Assembly (NCBI RefSeq): GCF_018588885.1
Contig: NZ_JAFFIW010000006.1
Coordinates: 62,001 to 126,000 of the forward strand
Length of the DNA stretch: 64,000 bases
Source: Mesorhizobium sp. dw_380
Lineage (GTDB): Bacteria; Pseudomonadota; Alphaproteobacteria; Rhizobiales; Rhizobiaceae
Direction: 5' to 3'
Shown: one piece after another, positions 1 through 8,215 of the stretch
How positions within the stretch are numbered: the first letter of the stretch is position 1
Layout of the letters: every line of letters begins with the position of its first letter
Made by a program: the position numbers and the translations under genes
The notes under the pieces: generated by a model
Told to the model about the DNA's origin: nothing
Seen by the model: only the letters and a program-made list of their open reading frames with translations
Databases searched by the model: none

Positions 1-1
1 C

Positions 2-406
2 CTGATGGGCGTTTTCGAAGTCACCCACCAGGTTCTACCGATCATGCGCAAGGCCGGGAGTGGTCGTATCGTCAATATGGGTTCGCTGGCGGGCAAGGAA
101 GGACTGCCGAACCTCGCAGCCTATTCCGCGGCAAGTGCGGGTGTCATTGCCTTCACGAAAGCACTGTCGCGCGAGGTCAGTGACACCGATATCCGCGTCA
201 ATTGCGTCGCGCCGGGGCCGATCGATACCGAGCTCATCAGGCGCCTTGGCAACGATGTCGTCGACGACATGATCAACGCCAGTCCGCTCAGGCGCCTCGG
301 CTCTGTGGATGAAGTCGCGGCATTGGTGCTTTGGCTATGCTCCGATGCCAGCGCGTTCAACACTGGAGCGGTGTTTGATATGTCGGGCGGCAGGGCGCGC
401 TATTAA
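2..406 (+). CDS. SDR-family oxidoreductase, 3' part (catalytic Lys replaced)
   Basis: The C-terminal part of a short-chain dehydrogenase/reductase; the gene begins before the window, so the nucleotide-binding half is missing here. Visible SDR features are the active-site serine segment (RIVNMGSLAG), the tyrosine segment AYSAASAGV, the RVNCVAPGPIDTE loop after it, and the usual C-terminal sandwich ending MSGG. In the YxxxK motif the tyrosine codon is at 122-124, but the lysine position (134-136) is AGT, serine. Known SDRs use this lysine to hold the cofactor ribose and lower the tyrosine pKa, so activity is doubtful or altered. The substrate cannot be inferred. Confidence 0.85.
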   Translation: MMGVFEVTHQVLPIMRKAGSGRIVNMGSLAGKEGLPNLAAYSAASAGVIAFTKALSREVSDTDIRVNCVAPGPIDTELIRRLGNDVVDDMINASPLRRLGSVDEVAALVLWLCSDASAFNTGAVFDMSGGRARY

Positions 407-417
407 GCGTTCTCTAC

Positions 418-831
418 TCAGGTGCTGAGTGAATTCGACGCGCGCAGGCTGCAGCCGGTGATCTGGAAGGTGCCGTCGGGCTGCTGCTGCAGCGTGTAGA
501 CCGCCTCATAATCCTTGCCGTCGGGGCCGACGATCAGCACCTGCTGGATGATCGAACCCGGGCCCGTCTGCTCGACCTTGCCGAAGGAATAGGACTGCGG
601 CCGGCGCACCGGCGGGTAGCCATTGGTCACCATGTCCATGAAGGCATCGATGGTCGGGAAGACCTGCTTCACGTTCGGAGCGGCGAAGCTGTAGGCCTTG
701 GCGCCGTCATTGGCGATAAGGGCCTTCAGCTGGCCATCGATGACAGCCTGGCCAGCCTTGACCTCGGCATCGCCGGCAAATGCCGAGGAAGCCAGCATGA
801 CGAACGCGAATCCGAAAAAGGCGCGGCGCAT
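418..831 (-). CDS. DUF4864-type exported protein
   Basis: A 137-residue protein that starts with a clear Sec signal peptide (MRRAFFGFAFVMLASSAFAG) and then shows the DUF4864 pattern: a helix that opens the mature protein, an AAPNVKQVFPT segment, MVTNGYPPVRRP, and a strand-rich half ending in ITGCSLR. The fold resembles small NTF2/SnoaL-like periplasmic proteins; no function is established. The reading frame stays open further upstream, but the start at 831 is chosen because GGAGACAGG precedes it and the signal peptide begins there. It is convergent with the SDR gene. Confidence 0.75.
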   Translation of the reverse strand: MRRAFFGFAFVMLASSAFAGDAEVKAGQAVIDGQLKALIANDGAKAYSFAAPNVKQVFPTIDAFMDMVTNGYPPVRRPQSYSFGKVEQTGPGSIIQQVLIVGPDGKDYEAVYTLQQQPDGTFQITGCSLRASNSLST

Positions 832-1143
832 GGCCTGTCTCCGTTGTTTCTCGAGAAGCTGCCTCTCTCCAAACTGTTGCAAGAGGCATTTTAACATACG
901 CTTGGCGGCGCTTCACGGTTTCAGTGACGGTGAAATTCATCTCGCCTCGACGGCAACGGCCTTCAAACAGTAGGCACGCCGGCACTGGTGATCGGTGGCA
1001 CGCTGTTCAAGCGCGGCAGTTGCGGAGCTGCGTGAGGCCGTAGCCAACGTCCGCGCCGGCCAGCTGCGATTCCAACGCTTGAAAGGCCGCCTCCAGTCTG
1101 CCAGAAGGGCCGCTTGGACTTGGACGTTTAGCGGGACGAAGCC

Positions 1144-1380
1144 ATGAAGGCGTTTTTCGTGCAGATCAAATGCGAGCTGGGCAAATCCTATGAGGTCGCC
1201 AGCGCGCTTGCCGATGCCGAGATCGCCTCGGAGATCTATTCGACCGCCGGCAATTACGATCTGCTCGCCAAATTCTATGTCGATGATGAGGAAGACGTCG
1301 GCCACTTCGTCAACGAGAAGGTGCAGATTCTCCCCGGCATCAAGGACACGTTCACCGTCGTCACCTTCCGCGCGTTCTAG
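1144..1380 (+). CDS. stand-alone Lrp/AsnC ligand-binding (RAM) domain protein
   Basis: A 78-residue protein that is only the C-terminal alpha/beta sandwich (RAM/ACT-like) domain of Lrp/AsnC regulators. It has the strand MKAFFVQIKCELG, the effector loop with GNYDLLAKFYVDDEED, and a closing strand TFTVVTF. The N-terminal DNA-binding helix-turn-helix is absent. Such stand-alone domains are known to bind amino acids and oligomerise, and may modulate full-length regulators. It lies just before the ATP-grasp/Anbu cluster on the same strand, separated by about 165 bp, so co-transcription is possible but not shown. Confidence 0.85.
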   Translation: MKAFFVQIKCELGKSYEVASALADAEIASEIYSTAGNYDLLAKFYVDDEEDVGHFVNEKVQILPGIKDTFTVVTFRAF

Positions 1381-1546
1381 GCTGCCAAACGTATTTGCCC
1401 GGGCACGAGGCAAAGCCTGATCAAGGCGGTATTTCGGCTGCCTCAATTTTAGGCAGGCGCAACATACTGATCGTCCGCTTCCCACAAATCACCGATTGCG
1501 CTTGATTTTCTCCGGCGACGCCAGTGAAATGGCGTCACAGGGGAGT

Positions 1547-2965
1547 ATGCGATTGGCAGCGTTTGATGAGATGCTTCCGGAGGTCTCCGGGCTTAGAAGA
1601 CCGTATTCGGCTTATGATCGCTGGCTGAAGGAGCAGGATCCAGCCAGGCTTACTGAGAAGATGCAGGACGCCGAACGCGTCTTCCGCAAGACCGGCATCA
1701 CCTTCGCCGTCTATGGCGAGCAGGAGGCATCCGAGCGGCTCATTCCGTTCGACATCGTTCCACGCATCATTTCAGGCAATGAGTGGCGGCGCCTGACGCA
1801 AGGCATCGAACAGCGCGTGCAGGCGCTGAACGCCTTCCTCGATGATATCTACCATCGCCAGGAAATCCTGCGCGCCGGCCGCGTTCCCAAGGAATTGATC
1901 GCCAGGAACGAAGCCTTTTTGCCCGAAATGATCGGCGTGCGCCCGCCGGCCGGTGTCTACACCCACATTATCGGTGTCGACATCGTGCGCATCAGCGAGG
2001 ACGAATTCTACGTGCTGGAGGACAATGCGCGCACGCCGTCGGGCGTCTCCTACATGCTGGAGAACCGCGAGACGATGATGCAGCTGTTCCCCGAGCTGTT
2101 CCAGAAGATCAAGGTGCGGCCGGTGGAGAACTATCCGCAGCTTTTGCGCCAGTCGCTGGCGGCGGTTCGCCCGCAGAGGACAAAGGGCGCGCCGACCATC
2201 GCGGTGCTGACGCCCGGCAGTTTCAACTCCGCCTATTTCGAACACGCTTTCCTCGCCGACCAGATGGGCGTGCAACTGGTCGAGGGCCAGGATTTGCGCG
2301 TCGTCGACGGCCATGTCGCGATGCGCACGACCGAAGGCTACAAGCAGATCGATGTGCTCTATCGCCGCGTCGATGATTCCTTCCTCGACCCGCTGACCTT
2401 CAGGCCGGATTCGGCCCTTGGCATACCTGGGATTATGGACGTCTACCGGGCCGGCAACATCACCATCGCCAATGCGCCGGGAACCGGTATCGCCGATGAC
2501 AAGGCGATCTATTCCTACATGCCCGAGATCGTCGAATTCTACACCGGCCGCAAGGCGATCCTCGGCAACATCCCGACCTGGCGCTGTTCGGAACCGGACA
2601 GCCTGAAATATGTGCTTGAACACATCCACGAGTTGGTGATCAAGGAAGTGCACGGATCCGGCGGCTACGGCATGCTGGTCGGGCCGGCGGCGACCAAGAA
2701 GGAATGCGAGGAGTTTTCCAAGAAACTGGCGGCGAAGCCTTCCAACTACATCGCCCAGCCGACACTGGCGCTGTCGACCTGCCCGATCCTGACCGATAAG
2801 GGGCTGGCGCCGCGCCATGTCGACCTCCGGCCCTATGTGCTGGTCTCCGACCGCATCCAGATCGTACCCGGCGGACTGACGCGCGTTGCGCTGAAGGAAG
2901 GCTCTCTGGTGGTCAATTCCTCGCAAGGCGGCGGGACGAAGGATACGTGGGTGCTGGATGATTGA
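1547..2965 (+). CDS. circularly permuted type 2 ATP-grasp protein
   Basis: A 472-residue member of the circularly permuted ATP-grasp family (COG2308, old DUF404/DUF407). The conserved blocks EDNARTPSG (about residues 158-166) and the glycine loop GSGGYGMLVGP (from residue 370), followed by the IAQPTLALSTCP strand and HVDLRPYVLV, mark the nucleotide-binding core. Family members are predicted carboxylate-amine ligases; the substrate is unknown. It opens a cluster with alpha-E, transglutaminase and Anbu genes, a combination seen in many proteobacteria and proposed to make and process a peptide or peptide tag. Start chosen at 1547 (MRLAAFDEM) by resemblance to relatives; ATG 1529 or TTG 1496 remain possible. 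Confidence 0.9.
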   Translation: MRLAAFDEMLPEVSGLRRPYSAYDRWLKEQDPARLTEKMQDAERVFRKTGITFAVYGEQEASERLIPFDIVPRIISGNEWRRLTQGIEQRVQALNAFLDDIYHRQEILRAGRVPKELIARNEAFLPEMIGVRPPAGVYTHIIGVDIVRISEDEFYVLEDNARTPSGVSYMLENRETMMQLFPELFQKIKVRPVENYPQLLRQSLAAVRPQRTKGAPTIAVLTPGSFNSAYFEHAFLADQMGVQLVEGQDLRVVDGHVAMRTTEGYKQIDVLYRRVDDSFLDPLTFRPDSALGIPGIMDVYRAGNITIANAPGTGIADDKAIYSYMPEIVEFYTGRKAILGNIPTWRCSEPDSLKYVLEHIHELVIKEVHGSGGYGMLVGPAATKKECEEFSKKLAAKPSNYIAQPTLALSTCPILTDKGLAPRHVDLRPYVLVSDRIQIVPGGLTRVALKEGSLVVNSSQGGGTKDTWVLDD

Positions 2966-2969
2966 GATG

Positions 2970-3081
2970 AGTGAGTAGGGAATAGTCAGTAGTGAGTAGC
3001 GAGTAAAAAAGGGAAAGCGAATGTCATATTCCATTGAAATTCAAATACTTACTAATTCCTACGCACTAATTCCTACTCACT
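2970..3081. repeat. imperfect inverted repeat with GAGTAG tandem units
   Basis: The 134-bp gap between the ATP-grasp and alpha-E genes is filled by a repeat. AGTGAGTAGGGAATAGT (2970-2986) is mirrored by ACTAATTCCTACTCACT (3065-3081) with two mismatches, and extra AGTGAGTAG-like units follow the left arm. The AT-rich middle has no ORF. It would form a long hairpin in the mRNA between the two genes. It looks like a dispersed intergenic repeat rather than a terminator because no T-run follows. Confidence 0.6.
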
Positions 3082-3099
3082 AGCCCGAAGGGCCTTCCC

Positions 3100-4041
3100 A
3101 TGCTTCTCGGCCGCACCGCCAACGGGCTTTACTGGATGAACCGCTATATCGAGCGGGCCGAAAACATGGCGCGGCTGGTCGATGCCGGTCTGCGCATGGC
3201 GCTGACCCGCACCCAAAGCGCGTCGGAGGAATGGAATTCGGTGCTGCTCAGCGCCGGCTCCGACGTCGCCTTCAAGCAGAAATATTCGGATTATACGGCC
3301 GCCAATGTCGCCGATTTTCTGCTGCGCGACACGTCGAACCCGTCGAGCACGATGTCCTCGATCGAGACCGCCCGCAACAATGCCCGCATGGTGCGCACGG
3401 CGCTGACGCGCGAGACGTGGGAAAGCATCAACGAAGCCTGGATGGCGCTGAAACGGATGCTGGCGAGGCCGATCGACGAGCGCGACCTGCCGAGTGTGCT
3501 CGACGCGATCAAGCGCGAGACGGCGCTGATCCGCGGTTCGTTCTACGGCACCATGCTGCGCAACGAGATCTTCGACTTCTCGCAGCTCGGCACCTATGTC
3601 GAGCGCGCCGACAACACGGCGCGCATCCTCGACGTGAAATACTATGTGCTGTTGCCGTCGATCTCCTGGGTCGGCTCGACGCTGGACAACTACCAGTGGG
3701 AATCGATCCTGCGCTCGGTATCGGCGCACCGCTCCTACCGCTGGGTCTATGATGCCGACTATAAGCCGACCAATATCGCCGATTACCTGATCCTCAATGT
3801 GCGCATGCCGCGGTCGCTGACCTTCTGCTATCGATTCCTGGCCGAACACCTGAAATTCCTCGGCGACGACTATGGCGAGCGCCATGCCTGCCACGCAACG
3901 GCGGAGAAGACGCAGGCCATGCTGAGGGCGGGGTCGATCAAGGACATATTCGATGCCGGCCTGCATGAATTCCTGGCCGGGTTCATTCGCGACAACACCA
4001 GGCTCGGCGACGAGATCGCGCAGGACTACCGGTTTTACTGA
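3100..4041 (+). CDS. alpha-E domain protein (DUF403)
   Basis: A 313-residue, almost wholly alpha-helical protein of the alpha-E family (COG2307). It begins MLLGRTANGLYWMNRYIERAEN, the signature of the family, and carries a second related helix (FSQLGTYVERADNTARILD) near the middle, giving the internal two-fold look typical of the group. No catalytic residues are known. It is nearly always found beside circularly permuted ATP-grasp and transglutaminase genes, as here, and is thought to act as their partner. Confidence 0.92.
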   Translation: MLLGRTANGLYWMNRYIERAENMARLVDAGLRMALTRTQSASEEWNSVLLSAGSDVAFKQKYSDYTAANVADFLLRDTSNPSSTMSSIETARNNARMVRTALTRETWESINEAWMALKRMLARPIDERDLPSVLDAIKRETALIRGSFYGTMLRNEIFDFSQLGTYVERADNTARILDVKYYVLLPSISWVGSTLDNYQWESILRSVSAHRSYRWVYDADYKPTNIADYLILNVRMPRSLTFCYRFLAEHLKFLGDDYGERHACHATAEKTQAMLRAGSIKDIFDAGLHEFLAGFIRDNTRLGDEIAQDYRFY

Positions 4042-4083
4042 GCATGATCCGGCAAAGCGGAAACGGTTTGCGGACAGGCTCAT
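4040..4083. repeat. dispersed palindromic repeat (GCATGATCC family), copy 1
   Basis: Starts at the stop codon of the alpha-E gene and reads GAGCATGATCCGGCAAAG, then a CGGAAACGG centre, then TTTGCGGACAGGCTCAT. The arms pair over most of their length. It has the same architecture as the element at 39393-39440 (GCATGATCC, CGGAA, TTTTCGG, GGATCATG), so both belong to one family of rhizobial intergenic palindromes. Confidence 0.6.
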
Positions 4084-4106
4084 TCTTACAAACGGAAAAT
4101 GAAGCC

Positions 4107-4898
4107 ATGCGGCTCAAGATCACCCACCGGACCGAATACCGCTACGATGCCCCGGTGCAATATCTGCTCCAGAGGCTTCGGCTGCTTCCGGTGAGCGGGC
4201 CGACCCAAACTGTGCTGTCCTGGGCGCTGAAGATCGAAGGCGCGCGTGAGGAAGTGCGGTTCACCGACCAGTACGGCAATGACAACAGGCTGCTGAGCGT
4301 CGAGGGTGACCATGACTTGATCACGGTCGAGGCGTCGGGCGAGGTGGTGACGCGCGATACATCAGGCGTTTGCGGGCCGCATCAGGGCTTCGCGCCGCTG
4401 TGGCTGTTCACGCAGGAGACGGCTTTGACCACCATAGGCAGCGGCATCCGAGATCTTGCCGAAGCGATCGGCAAGGGCACCGACCTTGAAAGGCTGCATC
4501 GGCTGATGGCTGCCATCGGCGAGCGCGTCGCCTATACACCGGAAACCACCAGCGCGACGACCTCGGCCGAGGAAGCCTTGATGCTGAAAACCGGGGTCTG
4601 CCAGGATCATAGCCACATCTTCGCCGCCACTGCGCGCGCCATGGGTTTTCCGTCGCGCTACGTCAGCGGCTATCTGATGATGGATGCTGTCGAGCAAGCG
4701 GCAAGCCATGCCTGGGCCGAAGCGCATGTTCAGGGTCTGGGCTGGGTTGCCTTCGATCCTGCCAACGGTATTTCCCCCGACGAACGCTATGTGAAGGTGG
4801 CCACCGGTCGCGACTACCGCGACGCCTCGCCGGTGTCGGGAATTCGACTGGGACAGGCGGAAGAACAGCTTGCGGTCACCGTCACGGTAGAGCAGTAA
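4107..4898 (+). CDS. transglutaminase-family cysteine protease-like protein
   Basis: A 263-residue protein with an N-terminal beta-sandwich (Transglut_N; MRLKITHRTEYRYDAPV) and a transglutaminase-like papain-fold core. The predicted triad is Cys165 in TGVCQDHSH, His201 in ASHAWAEA and Asp217 in WVAFDPANG. Bacterial members (COG1305) act mostly as proteases or amidases rather than cross-linking enzymes. It is the third member of the ATP-grasp/alpha-E/Anbu cluster and might cleave what the ATP-grasp enzyme makes (inference). The start at 4107 is preferred over 4044 because the earlier part is encoded by a dispersed repeat. Confidence 0.92.
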   Translation: MRLKITHRTEYRYDAPVQYLLQRLRLLPVSGPTQTVLSWALKIEGAREEVRFTDQYGNDNRLLSVEGDHDLITVEASGEVVTRDTSGVCGPHQGFAPLWLFTQETALTTIGSGIRDLAEAIGKGTDLERLHRLMAAIGERVAYTPETTSATTSAEEALMLKTGVCQDHSHIFAATARAMGFPSRYVSGYLMMDAVEQAASHAWAEAHVQGLGWVAFDPANGISPDERYVKVATGRDYRDASPVSGIRLGQAEEQLAVTVTVEQ

Positions 4899-4929
4899 TC
4901 CAATAGGATTTGCCGCCTTAAGAGATTCC

Positions 4930-5661
4930 ATGACCTATTGCGTCGGCCTCAAGATCGATCGTGGGCTCGTGTTCATGTCGGACACGCGCACCAATGCCGG
5001 CATGGATTCGATCTCTACCTTCAAGAAGATGCATGTCTGGGAACAGCCGGGCGAGCGCGTCATCGTGCTGATGTCGGCCGGCAATCTAGCGACCACGCAA
5101 GCCGTGGTCAGCCTGCTCGACGAGCGCACCAAGGCAGTGGCGGACCGCCATGCGACATTGCTTGAAACGCCATCCATGTATCAGACAGTGCGAATGGTCG
5201 GCGATACGGTCAAGGAAGTGATCGCGCAGTCATCGCCCGCCGGCGAGAAGGCCGATTCCTATTTCAATGCCTCGTTCATCCTGGGCGGCCAGATCAAGGG
5301 CAGTCCGCCCCGCCTGTTCATGATCTATCCCGAGGGCAATTTCATCGAATCGACCGATGACACGCCGTTTTTCCAGATCGGCGAGACTAAATATGGCAAG
5401 CCGATCATCATCCGCGCCTATGAAAAGACGATGAGCCTGGCCGAGACGGTGAAACTCCTTCTGGTGTCGTTCGATTCGACGCTGAAGTCGAACCTGTCGG
5501 TCGGCTTGCCGCTCGACCTGCTCTTCCTGGAGAAGGACGCTTTCAAGGTCGGCCTGAAGAAGCGGATCGCTCAGGACGACCAGTATTACCGTACGATTTC
5601 GGACGGCTGGTCGAGCGCGCTGAAGTCGGCCTTTGCCAGCCTGCCGGATTTCCCGGGGTAG
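4930..5661 (+). CDS. Anbu-type proteasome-like peptidase
   Basis: A 243-residue Ntn-hydrolase of the proteasome/HslV superfamily, of the ancestral beta-subunit type (Anbu, also called BPH). After removal of Met1 the chain begins TYCVGLKIDRG with a nucleophilic Thr1. Asp17 in MSDTRTNAG and lysines 31-32 in STFKKMHVW match the T/D/K catalytic set. The family is known to form helical or ring assemblies of uncertain activity and is genetically linked to ATP-grasp, alpha-E and transglutaminase genes, exactly the order seen here. No regulatory ATPase is nearby. It starts 31 bp after the transglutaminase gene. Confidence 0.9.
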   Translation: MTYCVGLKIDRGLVFMSDTRTNAGMDSISTFKKMHVWEQPGERVIVLMSAGNLATTQAVVSLLDERTKAVADRHATLLETPSMYQTVRMVGDTVKEVIAQSSPAGEKADSYFNASFILGGQIKGSPPRLFMIYPEGNFIESTDDTPFFQIGETKYGKPIIIRAYEKTMSLAETVKLLLVSFDSTLKSNLSVGLPLDLLFLEKDAFKVGLKKRIAQDDQYYRTISDGWSSALKSAFASLPDFPG

Positions 5662-5769
5662 GGCGCGTGCAGCGATCGACAGTTGTCGAATATATTCACA
5701 TGTTAATTAGCAATGGGCTTTGAAGCCGGGTGAAGAGTGCCGGCATTGCGATCGTGTCGGGAGGACAGG

Positions 5770-7182
5770 ATGAACAATGATGAGTTCCGGCAATGGTCGC
5801 GGCGTGCTGCCGATTGGGGCGCCGACTATCGCGACACGCTGCGCGAGCGGGCAGTGCGGCCGCTGGTCGAGCCGGGCGACATCTTCAGGAGCATAGAAGC
5901 CTCGCCGCCGGAAAGCGCGGAACCGATGGACAGGATCTTCGCCGATTTCGAGGAGAAGATCGTGCCGGGGATGACGCATTGGCAGCATCCGCGCTTCTTC
6001 GCCTATTTCCCGGCCAACGCCGCGCCGGTTTCGGTGGTGGCGGAATATCTGGTGTCGGCGATGGCCGCGCAATGCATGCTCTGGCAGACCTCGCCGGCGG
6101 CAACCGAGCTCGAAACCCGCACCGTCGACTGGATGCGCCAGGCGCTCGGCCTGCCCCAAGGCTTCTCCGGCGTGATCCAGGATTCTGCTTCGTCGGCGAC
6201 ACTCAACGCCGTGCTGACCATGCGCGAGCGGGCGCTGGACTGGCAAGGCAACAAAAAAGGGCTGACCGGGCAGGCGCGGTTGCGCATCTATTCCTCGGAT
6301 CAGGTGCACACTTCGATCGACCGTGCGATCTGGGTTTCGGGTATCGGCGAGGACAATCTGGTGCGCATTCCTGTCGCCGACCGTTTTCGCGCCATGGATA
6401 CAGCGGCTCTGGAAGCGGCAATCGTCGCTGATCGGGCGGCTGGAATGCTGCCTGCCGGCATCATAGGCAGCGTCGGCGGAACCAGCATCGGCGGCACGGA
6501 CGATATCGCGGCGGTCGCCAGTGTGGCGCGCCGGCATGGGCTCTATTTGCATGTCGATGCCGCTTGGGCCGGATCGGCAATGATCTGCCCGGAATATCGT
6601 CATTTCTGGGCCGGCGCCGAACAGGCGGATTCTATCGTCTTCAACCCGCACAAATGGCTTGGAGCGCAGTTCGACTGCTCCATCCAGTTCTTGCGACAGC
6701 CGGAAGACCTGGTGCGCACGCTGGCGATCAAGCCCGAATTCCTCAAGACGCATGGACGTGACGGCATCATCAACTATTCGGAATGGTCGGTGCCGCTCGG
6801 CCGCCGCTTTCGCGCCCTGAAATTGTGGTTCCTGCTGCGCGCCCACGGGTTGGAAAACCTGCGCACCATGATCCGCAACCATGTCGCCTGGAGCGAAGGC
6901 CTTGCCGCGCGGCTGGCTAAGGAGCCCGATTTCGAGATCGTCAGCAAACCGATGCTGTCGCTGTTTTCGTTCCGGCACAAGGCGGCTCCAAAGGCCGATG
7001 CCGACGAGCACAATCTGCGGCTGGTCAATGCGATCAACGACGATGGGCGCATCTACCTGACGCAGACGAAGGTCGACGGGCAGGTGGCAATCCGGTTCCA
7101 GGTCGGCCAGTTCGAGACGACCGCTGGTGACGTCGATGCCGCTTTTGCCGTCATCACCGACATCGCGCGCGGCATGGTCTGA
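5770..7182 (+). CDS. PLP-dependent decarboxylase (aromatic-L-amino-acid type)
   Basis: A 470-residue group II pyridoxal-phosphate decarboxylase. The Schiff-base lysine is Lys295 in NPHKWLGAQFDCS; the cofactor-binding aspartate lies in HVDAAWAGSA, and the N-terminal QHPRFFAYFPA segment is typical of aromatic-amino-acid and tyrosine/tryptophan decarboxylases. The product would be an arylamine; the exact substrate cannot be read from sequence. GGGAGGACAGG just before ATG 5770 sets this start. It stands alone, about 130 bp before the glycerol operon, on the same strand. Confidence 0.9.
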   Translation: MNNDEFRQWSRRAADWGADYRDTLRERAVRPLVEPGDIFRSIEASPPESAEPMDRIFADFEEKIVPGMTHWQHPRFFAYFPANAAPVSVVAEYLVSAMAAQCMLWQTSPAATELETRTVDWMRQALGLPQGFSGVIQDSASSATLNAVLTMRERALDWQGNKKGLTGQARLRIYSSDQVHTSIDRAIWVSGIGEDNLVRIPVADRFRAMDTAALEAAIVADRAAGMLPAGIIGSVGGTSIGGTDDIAAVASVARRHGLYLHVDAAWAGSAMICPEYRHFWAGAEQADSIVFNPHKWLGAQFDCSIQFLRQPEDLVRTLAIKPEFLKTHGRDGIINYSEWSVPLGRRFRALKLWFLLRAHGLENLRTMIRNHVAWSEGLAARLAKEPDFEIVSKPMLSLFSFRHKAAPKADADEHNLRLVNAINDDGRIYLTQTKVDGQVAIRFQVGQFETTAGDVDAAFAVITDIARGMV

Positions 7183-7260
7183 TCAAGTCCGGAAGCAATT
7201 GCGCAGAGGTTTGCCTTTGCAATCACGTAATTTTCATTAGCCGGCTTATGCCTTTTCATT

Positions 7261-7299
7261 GCTTTCGTTTTCGGCTATAGACAAGAAAAACGAAAACGG
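7261..7299. promoter_or_regulatory. putative GlpR operator before glpR
   Basis: GTTTTCG (7267-7273) and CGAAAAC (7291-7297) form an inverted repeat around a TATAG box 14-50 bp before the glpR start. DeoR/GlpR-family repressors are known to bind TTTCG-containing repeats, so autoregulation is likely (inference). Confidence 0.5.
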
Positions 7300-7310
7300 G
7301 AGCTTGCCTT

Positions 7311-8078
7311 ATGTATCTGTCGCCGCGTCATGCCGAGATCATCCAGATGGCCAAGGATCATGGCCGTGTGCTGGTCGATGATCTGGCCACCCATTTTAAC
7401 GTGACGCCGCAGACCATACGTAAGGATCTTAATGATTTGTGCGACCAGCGGCTGCTTTCGCGTGTCCATGGCGGGGCCTTGTTCCCCTCCGGGATAGAGA
7501 ACATGGAGTATGAGGCGAGGCGCAAGATAGCGGCGGACGAGAAGGAAGCGATCGGCCGTGCCGCGGCCAGGCTGATCCCCGACAATGCCTCGCTGTTCAT
7601 CAACATCGGCACCACGACGGAGGCGGTCAGCAAGGCATTGCTCGACCACAACGGCCTGATGGTCATCACCAATAATATCAATGTTGCCAACAGGATGCGC
7701 ATCTATCCGTCGATCGAGGTGGTGATCGCGGGCGGGGTGGTGCGTGGCTCGGACGGCGGCGTCGTCGGCGAAGCAGCGGTCGATTTCATCAGGCAGTTCA
7801 AGGTCGACTATGCCGTCATCGGCGCCTCGGCCATCGACCATGACGGCGCGTTGCTCGACTTCGATTTCCGCGAGGTGAAGGTGGCGCAGGCAATTATCGC
7901 CAATGCCAGGCATGTGATCCTGGTCTCCGACCAGACCAAGTTCGAACGGACTGCGCCGGTGCGTATCGGCCACCTGTCACAGGTCAACACCTTCATCACC
8001 GACCGCTGCGACATCCCGTCGGTGCGCAAGATCTGCCAGGAGGCCGAGGTTCAACTGATTGAAACATCCCTCGGTTAA
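7311..8078 (+). CDS. glpR: DeoR/GlpR-family repressor of the glycerol regulon
   Basis: A 255-residue DeoR-family regulator. Residues 1-55 are a winged helix-turn-helix (VDDLATHFNVTPQTIRKDLNDL, then LSRVHGGA), and the rest is a sugar-phosphate-isomerase-like sensor domain with INIGTTTEAV, GGVVRGSDGGVVG and a C-terminal VSDQTKFER. GlpR proteins release DNA on binding glycerol-3-phosphate. Immediate linkage to glpD and the glycerol ABC transporter supports the assignment. Paired TTTCG-type sites lie before this gene and before glpD. Confidence 0.9.
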   Translation: MYLSPRHAEIIQMAKDHGRVLVDDLATHFNVTPQTIRKDLNDLCDQRLLSRVHGGALFPSGIENMEYEARRKIAADEKEAIGRAAARLIPDNASLFINIGTTTEAVSKALLDHNGLMVITNNINVANRMRIYPSIEVVIAGGVVRGSDGGVVGEAAVDFIRQFKVDYAVIGASAIDHDGALLDFDFREVKVAQAIIANARHVILVSDQTKFERTAPVRIGHLSQVNTFITDRCDIPSVRKICQEAEVQLIETSLG

Positions 8079-8122
8079 GTGGCTTCGAGGCCCAACCACG
8101 GGCTTCTCACCGGCTCGCGACA

Positions 8123-8174
8123 TTTCGTTTGACATTCGTTCCTATTTCGAAATAATTCCGACACGGTTTCGTAA
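8123..8174. promoter_or_regulatory. putative GlpR operator cluster before glpD
   Basis: The 137-bp gap before glpD holds five TTCG units: TTTCGTTT (8123), ATTCGTT (8134), TATTTCGAAATA (8144-8155, a perfect palindrome) and GGTTTCG near 8166. The density of TTTCG/CGAAA units resembles DeoR-family operators. No other transcription factor gene is adjacent. Confidence 0.5.
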
Positions 8175-8215
8175 AGGCCAAAAAATGGTGCAATGCGAAA
8201 TCGTTGGAGGAATTA

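Noticed and set aside
698..1485. Open frames on both strands around the DUF4864 and RAM-domain genes
   Set aside because: They are antisense or out-of-frame shadows with Arg/Ala/Gly-rich composition typical of GC-rich DNA; no ribosome site or family similarity.
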